Notes: generated from the letters alone by a model not told the origin. A stretch of DNA of 5,390 nucleotides from Desulfitobacterium sp. (GCA_012799495.1 JAAZLD010000252.1:1-5390), one strand, 5' to 3'; positions 1 through 5,235 are shown, counted from the first letter of the stretch. A program made the numbers and translations.

Positions 1-23
1 CATTGGCTGTGTTCTTGTTGTTT

Positions 24-39
24 AGTTTTCAAAGACCAA
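24..39 (-). promoter_or_regulatory. rRNA leader boxA antitermination element
   Basis: The minus strand reads TTGGTCTTTGAAAACT, followed by AAACAAC. This closely matches the boxA element (core CTTTGAAAACT) found in Firmicutes rRNA leaders and 16S-23S spacers, where Nus factors bind the nascent RNA and make transcription resistant to early termination. It lies downstream of two tandem promoters on the same strand and about 24 bp from the window edge. I infer that a 16S rRNA gene begins shortly beyond position 1 on the minus strand. The alternative, a 16S-23S spacer copy, is unlikely because tyrS, not 16S, lies upstream. Confidence 0.85.
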
Positions 40-62
40 TTAAGGTATCAAGTTTCTTGTTT

Positions 63-77
63 GTCGCCTCTCGCGAC
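63..77 (-). other. small hairpin at the 5' end of the rRNA P2 transcript
   Basis: GTCGC-GAGAG-GCGAC on the minus strand forms a 5-bp G/C-rich stem with a 5-nt loop. It begins a few bases after the predicted P2 start (about 79-82), so it would cap the shorter rRNA precursor. Its role is unknown; leader RNA folding or processing is possible. Confidence 0.5.
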
Positions 78-85
78 GGAATTTC

Positions 86-114
86 ATCTTACCATGTTTA
101 GTTCTTTTCGTCAA
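86..114 (-). promoter_or_regulatory. rRNA operon promoter P2 (sigma-A type)
   Basis: On the minus strand the -35 is TTGACG (109-114) and the -10 is TAAGAT (86-91), with a spacer of exactly 17 bp. A TG one base upstream of the -10 makes it an extended -10 (TGGTAAGAT). It lies about 50 bp upstream of boxA. The predicted start is near 79-82. Tandem P1/P2 promoters are typical of rRNA operons, which supports the assignment. Confidence 0.8.
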
Positions 115-131
115 ATGGTAATTTTTGCTTT

Positions 132-182
132 CCATCTCTTTTTCTAAGTTCTAATGAGCTATATTATGAAAACTAGAGATGG
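132..182 (-). repeat. inverted repeat in the P1-specific part of the rRNA leader
   Basis: CCATCTCT and AGAGATGG form a perfect 8-bp inverted repeat (132-139 and 175-182) around a 35-nt loop. The bases next to the arms (AGTT and AACT on the minus strand) can add a few imperfect pairs. It lies between P1 and P2, so it is present only in transcripts from P1. No T-tract follows, so it is not a terminator. Confidence 0.45.
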
Positions 183-191
183 TTTTTAACT

Positions 192-207
192 CCACCTTTT
201 TTGGCGG
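192..207 (-). other. 5' hairpin of the P1 rRNA transcript
   Basis: The minus strand reads CCGCC, a loop of six A, then GGTGG. This is a 5-bp stem with one G-U pair. It begins within about 7 bases of the predicted P1 start (near 214), so the P1 transcript would begin with this hairpin. Its role is unknown. Confidence 0.4.
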
Positions 208-219
208 CAACAGTTATAG

Positions 220-248
220 ATAATAACAGAGCTAAATTAGAAAGTCAA
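220..248 (-). promoter_or_regulatory. rRNA operon promoter P1 (sigma-A type)
   Basis: On the minus strand the -35 is TTGACT (243-248) and the -10 is TATTAT (220-225), with a 17-bp spacer. TG one base before the -10 gives an extended -10. Each hexamer is one base from consensus. It lies 134 bp upstream of P2 and 50 bp downstream of the tyrS terminator. The predicted start is near 214. This is probably the strongest promoter in the window. Confidence 0.85.
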
Positions 249-297
249 TAGTATTTTTATAAAGAAAAAAATATAAAGAGAATATAATAATGTACAT
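249..297 (-). promoter_or_regulatory. A/T-rich UP-element-like tract upstream of rRNA P1
   Basis: The stretch directly upstream of the P1 -35 is almost pure A/T, with about six G or C in 49 bases and runs of A and T. This is the position and composition of UP elements that bind the C-terminal domain of the RNA polymerase alpha subunit and boost rRNA promoters. Function is inferred from position and composition only. Confidence 0.5.
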
Positions 298-331
298 AAA
301 AAACTGCGGCGACTCCGAAGAGCCACCACAG
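298..331 (-). terminator. intrinsic terminator of tyrS
   Basis: On the minus strand CTGTGGTGGCTC and GAGTCGCCGCAG form a 12-bp stem with three G-U pairs. It is closed by a TTCG tetraloop (C-UUCG-G, unusually stable) and followed at once by six T. It lies 118 bp past the tyrS stop and before the rRNA promoters, so it isolates tyrS transcription from the rRNA operon. Confidence 0.92.
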
Positions 332-403
332 CTTCACATTCTTTATATATCAATCACTCTGTAAAAATATCAATCTCATCTCTAGATATGCTTGCCACCA
401 ATC

Positions 404-417
404 AAGGAGTTCTCCTT
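404..417 (-). repeat. short palindrome in the tyrS 3' untranslated region
   Basis: AAGGAG-TT-CTCCTT is a 6-bp perfect inverted repeat in the 117-nt gap between the tyrS stop and its terminator. There is no T-tract, so it is not a terminator itself. Nothing else recognisable lies in 332-448. Confidence 0.3.
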
Positions 418-448
418 AGATTAGAACTATACCAACTAATCATTAAAA

Positions 449-1711
449 CTATACTAGTCTTAATAGATAGTAGTTCCTCTTACCACGACGGATTACAATA
501 TATTTATCTTCTATCTTATCTAATTGAGAAATTGTCAATGCTGTATCTGTTTGGCGCTCTCCGTTAATATAGATAGCTCCACTGCCCATTGATTCCCGAG
601 CTTGCCTCCTAGAGCTGGCAGCTCCAACCTCTATTAGAGCATCTACTAAGGTCATTTCCCTATCAGCAATTTCAGCAGAAGGGACATCTCTAAAACCTTC
701 ATCGATTTCAGCGCCAGTTAGAGTAGCGATGCCACCAGTGAAAAGAGCATGAGTTATCCGCTCTGCCCGTTCACGAGCCTCTACTCCATGGACCAATTCT
801 GTTACTTCTTTAGCCAACATCCGCTGGGCAGTGCGTTTTTCCGGTTGAGTTTCTACTTCTTTAGCAAGTTCATTGATTTCCTCTATAGGTAGGAAGGTGA
901 AATACTTCAGGTATTTAATCACATCACGGTCATCTGTATTAATCCAAAATTGATAGAATTGATAAGGTGAAGTCTTTTCAGGATCTAGCCAGACCGCTCC
1001 TCCCTCAGTCTTACCGAATTTTGTACCATCGCTCTTAGTGACTAGCGGTATAGTCAAACCATGGACTTGCTTTTCCTCTCCTACAGACATGCGGCGGATT
1101 AAATCGCTTCCTGCAGTAATATTTCCCCATTGGTCACTACCGCCAATTTGCATTTCACAATTATATAGTTCATTTAATTTAAGGAAGTCATAGGATTGTA
1201 AAATCTGATAGCTAAATTCTGAAAAGGAAATACCTCGTTCCATTCTGGATTCTACTGACTCCTTAGCTAGCATAGCCCCTAGTGAAAAATGCTTACCGAT
1301 GTCACGTAAAAACTCAATCACCTTAAGGGAACCTAGCCATTCATAGTTATTGACTAGAAGGGCAGAGTTTTCTACACCTTCGAAATCTAAAAAAGGACTT
1401 AGCTGCTCTTTAATCCGTTCAGCCCACTCTTGGACAACTTCCACCGGGTTTAAAGTTCTTTCACTTGTTTTACCACTAGGGTCCCCGATTAAGCCTGTCC
1501 CGCCACCGACCAAAGCAATGGGGCGATGCCCCGCTAGTTGGAAACGACGCAACATTAATACAGGCAATAAATGTCCAATATGTAAACTATCTGCAGTAGG
1601 ATCAAATCCACAGTACAAAGTAATAGGTGATTCTAAGCGCTTATATAATTCTTCTTCACCTGTGGTCTGATATATTAAACCTCTATCTTTTAGATCATCT
1701 AAAATATGCAT
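449..1711 (-). CDS. tyrS: tyrosyl-tRNA synthetase (TyrS type)
   Basis: This cytoplasmic class I aminoacyl-tRNA synthetase activates tyrosine with ATP and charges tRNA-Tyr. The 420 residues match the usual bacterial length. Visible are the Rossmann catalytic domain with the HIGH motif at 44-47 and KMSKS-loop equivalent KFGKT at 231-235. GDPSGKTSER is at 76-85 and GGSDQWGN at 190-197. Tyrosine-binding positions known from the Geobacillus enzyme are present: Y33, D77, Y168, Q172, D175. A C-terminal S4-like tRNA-binding domain spans about 353-419. The sequence closely resembles Bacillus/Geobacillus TyrS, not the TyrZ branch. Position 50 is Pro where the Geobacillus enzyme has Thr51. The ATG at 1709-1711 follows AGGAGGG at good spacing. 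The gene ends with TAG, followed by a terminator and then the rRNA promoters. It is divergent from the PBP gene and appears to be monocistronic. Confidence 0.98.
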   Translation of the reverse strand: MHILDDLKDRGLIYQTTGEEELYKRLESPITLYCGFDPTADSLHIGHLLPVLMLRRFQLAGHRPIALVGGGTGLIGDPSGKTSERTLNPVEVVQEWAERIKEQLSPFLDFEGVENSALLVNNYEWLGSLKVIEFLRDIGKHFSLGAMLAKESVESRMERGISFSEFSYQILQSYDFLKLNELYNCEMQIGGSDQWGNITAGSDLIRRMSVGEEKQVHGLTIPLVTKSDGTKFGKTEGGAVWLDPEKTSPYQFYQFWINTDDRDVIKYLKYFTFLPIEEINELAKEVETQPEKRTAQRMLAKEVTELVHGVEARERAERITHALFTGGIATLTGAEIDEGFRDVPSAEIADREMTLVDALIEVGAASSRRQARESMGSGAIYINGERQTDTALTISQLDKIEDKYIVIRRGKRNYYLLRLV

Positions 1712-1717
1712 ATAAAT

Positions 1718-1724
1718 CCCTCCT
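1718..1724 (-). promoter_or_regulatory. tyrS ribosome binding site
   Basis: AGGAGGG on the minus strand ends 6 nt before the ATG at 1711. This near-perfect Shine-Dalgarno match fixes the tyrS start. Confidence 0.9.
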
Positions 1725-1734
1725 AATTCTTAAT

Positions 1735-1763
1735 ATTATACTGTTTTGGAAAAATGATATCAA
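1735..1763 (-). promoter_or_regulatory. tyrS promoter (sigma-A type)
   Basis: On the minus strand, TTGATA (1758-1763) and a perfect TATAAT (1735-1740) are separated by 17 bp. The predicted start near 1728 gives a 5' leader of only about 17 nt, just enough for the ribosome binding site. This leaves no room for a T-box riboswitch, and no T-box consensus (AGGGTGGNACCGCG) is visible in 1712-2000 on the minus strand. Confidence 0.8.
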
Positions 1764-1802
1764 CTCTTACCATTATCACAACTTCTCTTCACTTCTCAAA
1801 AG

Positions 1803-1831
1803 TTCCGTTGGTTAGCAAAATATGATATAAT
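1803..1831 (+). promoter_or_regulatory. extended -10 promoter for the penicillin-binding protein gene
   Basis: TGATATAAT at 1823-1831 is a perfect extended -10 element (TG, one base, then TATAAT). The -35 region at 17 bp spacing (TTCCGT, 1803-1808) is poor, so the extended -10 would carry recognition. The predicted start is near 1838. It faces right, away from the tyrS promoter, and a palindrome follows immediately. Confidence 0.7.
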
Positions 1832-1842
1832 CCTCCTGTGAG

Positions 1843-1865
1843 AAAGTACACTAAAAGTGTACTTT
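1843..1865. promoter_or_regulatory. perfect 10-3-10 palindrome, candidate operator
   Basis: AAAGTACACT, then AAA, then AGTGTACTTT: a perfect 10-bp inverted repeat with a 3-nt spacer. It begins about 5 bases after the predicted start of the PBP transcript. The position suits a repressor that blocks promoter clearance. In RNA it would instead form a 5'-end hairpin. The TACA...TGTA spacing (7 nt) differs from BlaI/MecI operators, whose TACA and TGTA halves are only a couple of bases apart, so that family is not favoured despite the PBP context. The regulator is unidentified. Confidence 0.65.
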
Positions 1866-1993
1866 TAATCTTTAAGAGAGGAAAGCTCAAAGTCTCAACT
1901 AAAATTATTCAAGGGAGAAAAATTTAATATGCTTGTAAAAAGCCCATAATTTTAAGTGCAATTGTTTTAAGGAAAAAGTTACAAATGTTTTTT

Positions 1994-1999
1994 TATAAT
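1994..1999 (+). promoter_or_regulatory. possible second -10 box for the PBP gene
   Basis: A perfect TATAAT lies 89 bp before the PBP start codon. No good -35 is found at 16-18 bp (GGAAAA at 17) and there is no TG extension. In such AT-rich DNA a chance match is likely. Confidence 0.25.
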
Positions 2000-2074
2000 T
2001 GAGCATTACAATATTGAACTGTCTACTATTAATGTATCCAAACCTAAATAATTATATCAAAATTCTCTTTAATC

Positions 2075-2080
2075 AGGAGG
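2075..2080 (+). promoter_or_regulatory. PBP ribosome binding site (decides the start)
   Basis: AGGAGG (followed by T) lies 8 nt before the ATG at 2089. The reading frame extends upstream to a TTG at 1999, but that codon has no ribosome binding site. The extra 30 residues (MSITILNCLL...) would precede the normal basic N-terminus, so the ATG at 2089 is preferred. Confidence 0.92.
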
Positions 2081-2088
2081 TACAGAAA

Positions 2089-4731
2089 ATGGCAACCCCC
2101 CCAAAAAAGACGCCCAATAAGGGGAAGCGCAGGAAAAAGCGCGTTTCCAAATGGCGAGTCCTTTTATTAACATTGGGTACCGTTTTTATTTTAACTTGTG
2201 TTGGCTTATTAGGTTATTCACTATATGCAATTTCCGGCACACCCGATTGGCATCCGGACGTTCTCGTTACTCAAGAACAAACATCCTTTGTTTATGACAT
2301 GAATAATGAAGTTGTCGCTGAACTTCACGCCACAGAGAACCGTCAGATGGTTTCCTCTGAAGAAATTCCTCAATTAGTAAAGGATACTTTCATTGCCGTT
2401 GAAGACAAGCGATTTCATGATCATTTCGGAGTAGACCCCATTCGTATTGTAGGCTCTTTGATTGCAGACCTAAAAAGTCAATCTTGGAAAGAAGGAGCCA
2501 GTACTATTACCATGCAACTGGCTAACAATGCCTTCATCGAAAATCCCCGAGAAAAAACTTTAGAGAGAAAAATTCAGCAGGCTTATCTAGCACTTCAATT
2601 AGAAAGGGAATATACAAAAGAAGAGATCTTAACCTTTTATCTCAATCGCATTTTCTTTGGTCAATCTTCTTTTGGTATTCAAGCTGCTGCAAAAACCTAC
2701 TTTGGTAAGGAAGTCTCAGAACTAGAACCTGTGGAAGTAGCATTATTGGCTGGCTTACCACAGGCTCCAAGTGCCTATAACCCTTATGTAAAGCCCGACA
2801 ACGCCAAAAAACGCCGCAATACAGTGCTAATGGTAATGCGAGATGCGGACTTAATCACTGCTGAAGAATATGAAGAATATAAAGAAGCTCCTTTTGATTA
2901 TGTAGAAAGTGTTAAGGCTAACAAAGTAGAAGCGGAAGAAACTACTAATAATCTGACTCCATATGATCACCCCTATTTTGTAGACCATGTTATTGAAGAA
3001 TTGATCAATGTTCATGGAATATCAGAGGAGGAAATCTACACAGGAGGATTGCGCATTTATACTACTCTAGATCCTAAGATCCAAAGTGCTGCGGAAAAAG
3101 AGTTTGCTAACCCCGATAACTTTCCCAAAAGTGTAGACGAGCAATTAGTCCAGGGAGCTATAACTATATTAGAACCTTCCACTGGTTCTATTCGTGCTTT
3201 AGTTGGTGGCCGTGAATATACAACAGTCCGAGGTTTAAACCGTGCTACTCAGTCTAATCGCCAAACAGGTTCTATTGTCAAACCATTGGTAGTATTTGCA
3301 CCAGCCTTAGAAAAAGGTGGTTATTATCCAGGAACCGTTTTGGATGATATGCCAGTGAAATATGTCGGTGCAAATGGTCAAGTTTGGGCACCCACTAACT
3401 ATGATACAAGTTATAGAGGCTGGCATGGACTAATCACTATGCGCTTTGCTGTCCAAAACTCTGTCAATGTCTATGCTGTTAAACTTATGAACTTAGTAGG
3501 AATTGATTATTGTTTTGACTTTGCCAAAAATAATTTAGGTCTTCCCCTTTCCGAAGAAAGAGATAAAGTTTTAAGCCTGGCCTTAGGAACCAATGAAGCC
3601 TCAACTTTAGATATGGCTGCAGCCTACGGTGTCTTTGCTAATAATGGAGTACGTGTCACCACTCATGCTGTAGAAAGAGTCCTAGATTATACTGGTAAAG
3701 AAATAGTTACCCCTAATATTATCTCTGATAGGGTTATGCAGGAAACTTCTGCCTATCTCATGAACAGTATGTTACGCACAGTAGTAACCAACGGAACTGG
3801 TACTCGTGCCCAATTTGGGAACTGGGCAGTAGCCGGTAAAACAGGAACTACCTCTTTAGACCCAGATAAATACGGAGGTCGACCAGGTAATGCCGATGCT
3901 TGGTTTGCCGGTTATACCCCTAACTATGTTGGGATAGTATGGATGGGTTATGATAAAGACGAAGATCTAAATCATTATCTTCGCCAAGTATATGGTGGAG
4001 GATTCCCCGCCCAAATCTGGAAAAATGTTATGAGAGTTGCTCATGAAGATCTCCCAGTTCAATCTGAATTCCAACGACCAGCTGGAATCGTAAGTGGGCC
4101 TATCGATACTAAATCTGGTCTCCAGCCCAGCAGTCTCACACCGAAAGAGTTCATCCGCAACGAAATAGCTGCTAGAGGAGACTTCCCTACTCGAGTCAGT
4201 GATATTTGGATAGAAGCGGAAATTGACGCTGATCGTCCCGAATATCTTGCTGGAACAGGAACTGTCAATAAAGAAACTAAAGTTTTCCTTAATATAACCG
4301 ATCGAGATCCTAGTATCACTTGGCCTCAAGACGAGATTCCATACAAAATGCCTGAAGAGGCCTATAACGAAACACCACCACCTAATGAAAAAACCTCCCC
4401 TCCTGCTGGGGATGCTAATATTCCCACACCTACCTTAGGGGCACTATCCTATGATGCTTCAACAGGTGTAGCTACAATACCTGTAGCTTATCCAGAAGGT
4501 AGTGAGAATTTAACCCTTATGTTGTATATTAAATTCCCAAATTATGATTTCATTCAACCTTATACTCCAGAGGCCCAACCAGGGATCTCAGATCTCATCG
4601 AGCTCCCCTTGAGCCTTGATGGCGAACCACCGCCACCTGGAAAGTATTCCATCTGGGCCGTAATGTATGATCCAGAACAAGATATTACGGGACCTCCTTC
4701 AGCAATGGTCACCCTTACTCTTGAGGAATAA
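2089..4731 (+). CDS. class A penicillin-binding protein (PBP1A family; GT51 glycosyltransferase plus transpeptidase)
   Basis: This membrane-anchored enzyme should polymerise lipid II and cross-link peptidoglycan outside the membrane. The 880 residues contain a Lys/Arg-rich cytoplasmic tail (1-23), one membrane helix (about 22-48) and a GT51 domain (about 75-245). Motif 1 is EDKRFHDHFG with catalytic Glu105; motif 2 is GASTITMQLANN (136-147). The transpeptidase (about 355-645) has SIVK at 395-398 (Ser395 nucleophile), SVN at 458-460 and KTG at 584-586. All three penicillin-binding motifs are intact. A C-terminal part follows: a PBP1A-like segment to about 745, a Pro-rich linker (about 760-782), and a final beta-rich, Ig/FnIII-like segment of about 100 residues. 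In the GT domain, RKIQQ (160-164) has Gln164 where the family normally has its second conserved Glu, and Asn146 replaces the usual Lys/Arg after motif 2. The gene appears to be monocistronic, divergent from tyrS and closed by a terminator. Orthology to a specific named PBP is not resolved. Confidence 0.95.
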   Translation: MATPPKKTPNKGKRRKKRVSKWRVLLLTLGTVFILTCVGLLGYSLYAISGTPDWHPDVLVTQEQTSFVYDMNNEVVAELHATENRQMVSSEEIPQLVKDTFIAVEDKRFHDHFGVDPIRIVGSLIADLKSQSWKEGASTITMQLANNAFIENPREKTLERKIQQAYLALQLEREYTKEEILTFYLNRIFFGQSSFGIQAAAKTYFGKEVSELEPVEVALLAGLPQAPSAYNPYVKPDNAKKRRNTVLMVMRDADLITAEEYEEYKEAPFDYVESVKANKVEAEETTNNLTPYDHPYFVDHVIEELINVHGISEEEIYTGGLRIYTTLDPKIQSAAEKEFANPDNFPKSVDEQLVQGAITILEPSTGSIRALVGGREYTTVRGLNRATQSNRQTGSIVKPLVVFAPALEKGGYYPGTVLDDMPVKYVGANGQVWAPTNYDTSYRGWHGLITMRFAVQNSVNVYAVKLMNLVGIDYCFDFAKNNLGLPLSEERDKVLSLALGTNEASTLDMAAAYGVFANNGVRVTTHAVERVLDYTGKEIVTPNIISDRVMQETSAYLMNSMLRTVVTNGTGTRAQFGNWAVAGKTGTTSLDPDKYGGRPGNADAWFAGYTPNYVGIVWMGYDKDEDLNHYLRQVYGGGFPAQIWKNVMRVAHEDLPVQSEFQRPAGIVSGPIDTKSGLQPSSLTPKEFIRNEIAARGDFPTRVSDIWIEAEIDADRPEYLAGTGTVNKETKVFLNITDRDPSITWPQDEIPYKMPEEAYNETPPPNEKTSPPAGDANIPTPTLGALSYDASTGVATIPVAYPEGSENLTLMLYIKFPNYDFIQPYTPEAQPGISDLIELPLSLDGEPPPPGKYSIWAVMYDPEQDITGPPSAMVTLTLEE

Positions 4732-4767
4732 CTAATCATCCAAATCGTAAAAATTATAAATCATACT

Positions 4768-4797
4768 ATACCTCCCTTCGTAAGGGAGGTATTTTTG
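4768..4797 (+). terminator. intrinsic terminator of the PBP gene
   Basis: ATACCTCCCTT and AAGGGAGGTAT form a perfect 11-bp stem with a 3-nt loop (CGT), followed by a T-run (4792-4796). It lies 37 bp past the PBP stop codon. Confidence 0.92.
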
Positions 4798-4800
4798 TAT

Positions 4801-4842
4801 AAATAAAAAGGAGCAGGCACCATCCCTATGCTTGCTCCTTTT
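4801..4842 (-). terminator. intrinsic terminator of the CXXCH-protein gene
   Basis: Positions 4806-4819 and 4829-4842 form a 14-bp stem with one G-U pair and a 9-nt loop. Read on the minus strand the stem ends in TTTT and runs into T-ATTTAT, a good U-tract. It lies 43 bp past the stop of the gene at 4885-5220. On the plus strand only the stem's own TTTT followed by AAAA is available, so it may act weakly there as a second stop for PBP transcripts. Confidence 0.85.
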
Positions 4843-4879
4843 AAAATATTATGTTCTGTTTAAAATAATTATGTTCTTA
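4842..4879. repeat. imperfect 19-20 bp tandem duplication
   Basis: TAAAATATTATGTTCTGTT is followed by TAAAATAATTATGTTCTTAG. The two copies have a period of about 20 bp and differ by one inserted A and a few end bases. The repeat lies between the stop of the minus-strand gene and its terminator. It is probably a local slippage duplication. Confidence 0.5.
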
Positions 4880-4884
4880 GTAGG

Positions 4885-5220
4885 TTACTTCTTTCTAATA
4901 GCTAAAATATAAATAACACCAAGAACAACTACAACCCCTCCGATAACAATAACAGGGCTCATTGATTGATGTTCTTCTGGCTCATCAGTAGGCTCATCCC
5001 CAACGGGCTCTTGATCGCCTGGATCCGGTGTTGTTGCCGGAGTTTCGCCAGCAGGCTCATCAGCAGGCGGTTCTTGATCTGGATAATTATCATGACACTC
5101 GCTGCAAGCATGCCCATAATCAGGATAAGCATTCATACTAGTAGTATTAACAAAGAATAGGCCAAAAGACAAACAAACAAATAATGTGAGAAGCACTAAT
5201 AGTCGACTCTTCTTACCCAT
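4885..5220 (-). CDS. secreted, membrane-anchored protein with a single CXXCH haem-binding motif
   Basis: This small 111-residue protein has a clear modular layout. Residues 1-31 are a signal peptide: GKKSR, then a hydrophobic core, with plausible cleavage after Ala31 (MNA|YP). The mature start carries CSECH at 39-43, a c-type haem attachment motif, preceded by His37. Residues 44-88 form a Pro/Asp/Glu/Thr linker with no predicted fold. It contains an imperfect repeat (DQEPPADEPAGE at 48-59, DQEPVGDEPTDE at 69-80). A C-terminal membrane helix (about 89-108) ends in RKK, giving a type I topology with the motif outside. If haem is attached, the protein would be a very small tethered monohaem cytochrome and would need a cytochrome c maturation system. 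CXXCH alone could also bind metal or form a disulphide. There is no LPXTG sorting signal. I do not recognise the family. It appears to be a single-gene unit, convergent with the PBP gene. Confidence 0.85.
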   Translation of the reverse strand: MGKKSRLLVLLTLFVCLSFGLFFVNTTSMNAYPDYGHACSECHDNYPDQEPPADEPAGETPATTPDPGDQEPVGDEPTDEPEEHQSMSPVIVIGGVVVVLGVIYILAIRKK

Positions 5221-5226
5221 ATTCTT

Positions 5227-5235
5227 TCACCCCCC
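5227..5235 (-). promoter_or_regulatory. G-rich ribosome binding site of the CXXCH-protein gene
   Basis: The minus strand reads GGGGGGTGA, 6 nt before the ATG at 5220. It can pair with the 16S anti-Shine-Dalgarno across GGNGGTGA, with one G-U in place of the usual A-U. The spacing supports this start. Confidence 0.7.

Larger units (their letters stand above)
1838..2088 (+). other. long AT-rich 5' leader of the PBP gene
   Basis: About 250 nt separate the predicted start from the ATG at 2089. Contents, left to right: the 1843-1865 palindrome, a purine-rich stretch, a weak GCTT-GTAAA-AAGC hairpin (1931-1943), a TATAAT at 1994-1999, and the ribosome binding site at 2075-2080. I recognise no known riboswitch class and no convincing small gene here. 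Confidence 0.5.

Noticed and set aside
1350..1815. Plus-strand open frames of 106 and 62 codons overlapping tyrS
   Set aside because: They are antisense shadows of the highly conserved tyrS sequence and its promoter region, with no translation signals.
1832..1838. CCTCCTG perfectly complementary to CAGGAGG at 2074-2080, as a possible anti-Shine-Dalgarno
   Set aside because: It lies between the -10 and the predicted start, so most or all of it would not be in the mRNA.
1843..1865. Palindrome as a BlaI/MecI operator
   Set aside because: In those operators TACA and TGTA are only a couple of bases apart; here they are 7 apart, and no blaI-like gene is in the window.
1929..1949. Six-codon upstream reading frame (MLVKSP) with AAGGGAG 11 nt before it
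   Set aside because: It is too short to tell from chance, the spacing is long, and there is no stem-loop arrangement suggesting a leader-peptide attenuator.
1999..2088. N-terminal extension of the PBP from a TTG codon at 1999
   Set aside because: There is no ribosome binding site before the TTG, and it overlaps a TATAAT. A perfect AGGAGG sits 8 nt before the ATG at 2089, and the protein from that ATG has a normal Lys/Arg-rich cytoplasmic tail.
3967..4329. Minus-strand open frames of 120 and 86 codons inside the PBP gene
   Set aside because: They are antisense to strongly conserved PBP coding sequence, with no ribosome binding site or recognisable protein features.
4966..5160. Plus-strand 64-codon frame opposite the CXXCH gene
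   Set aside because: The minus-strand frame has a signal peptide, haem motif, membrane anchor, ribosome binding site, promoter and terminator; the plus frame has none.
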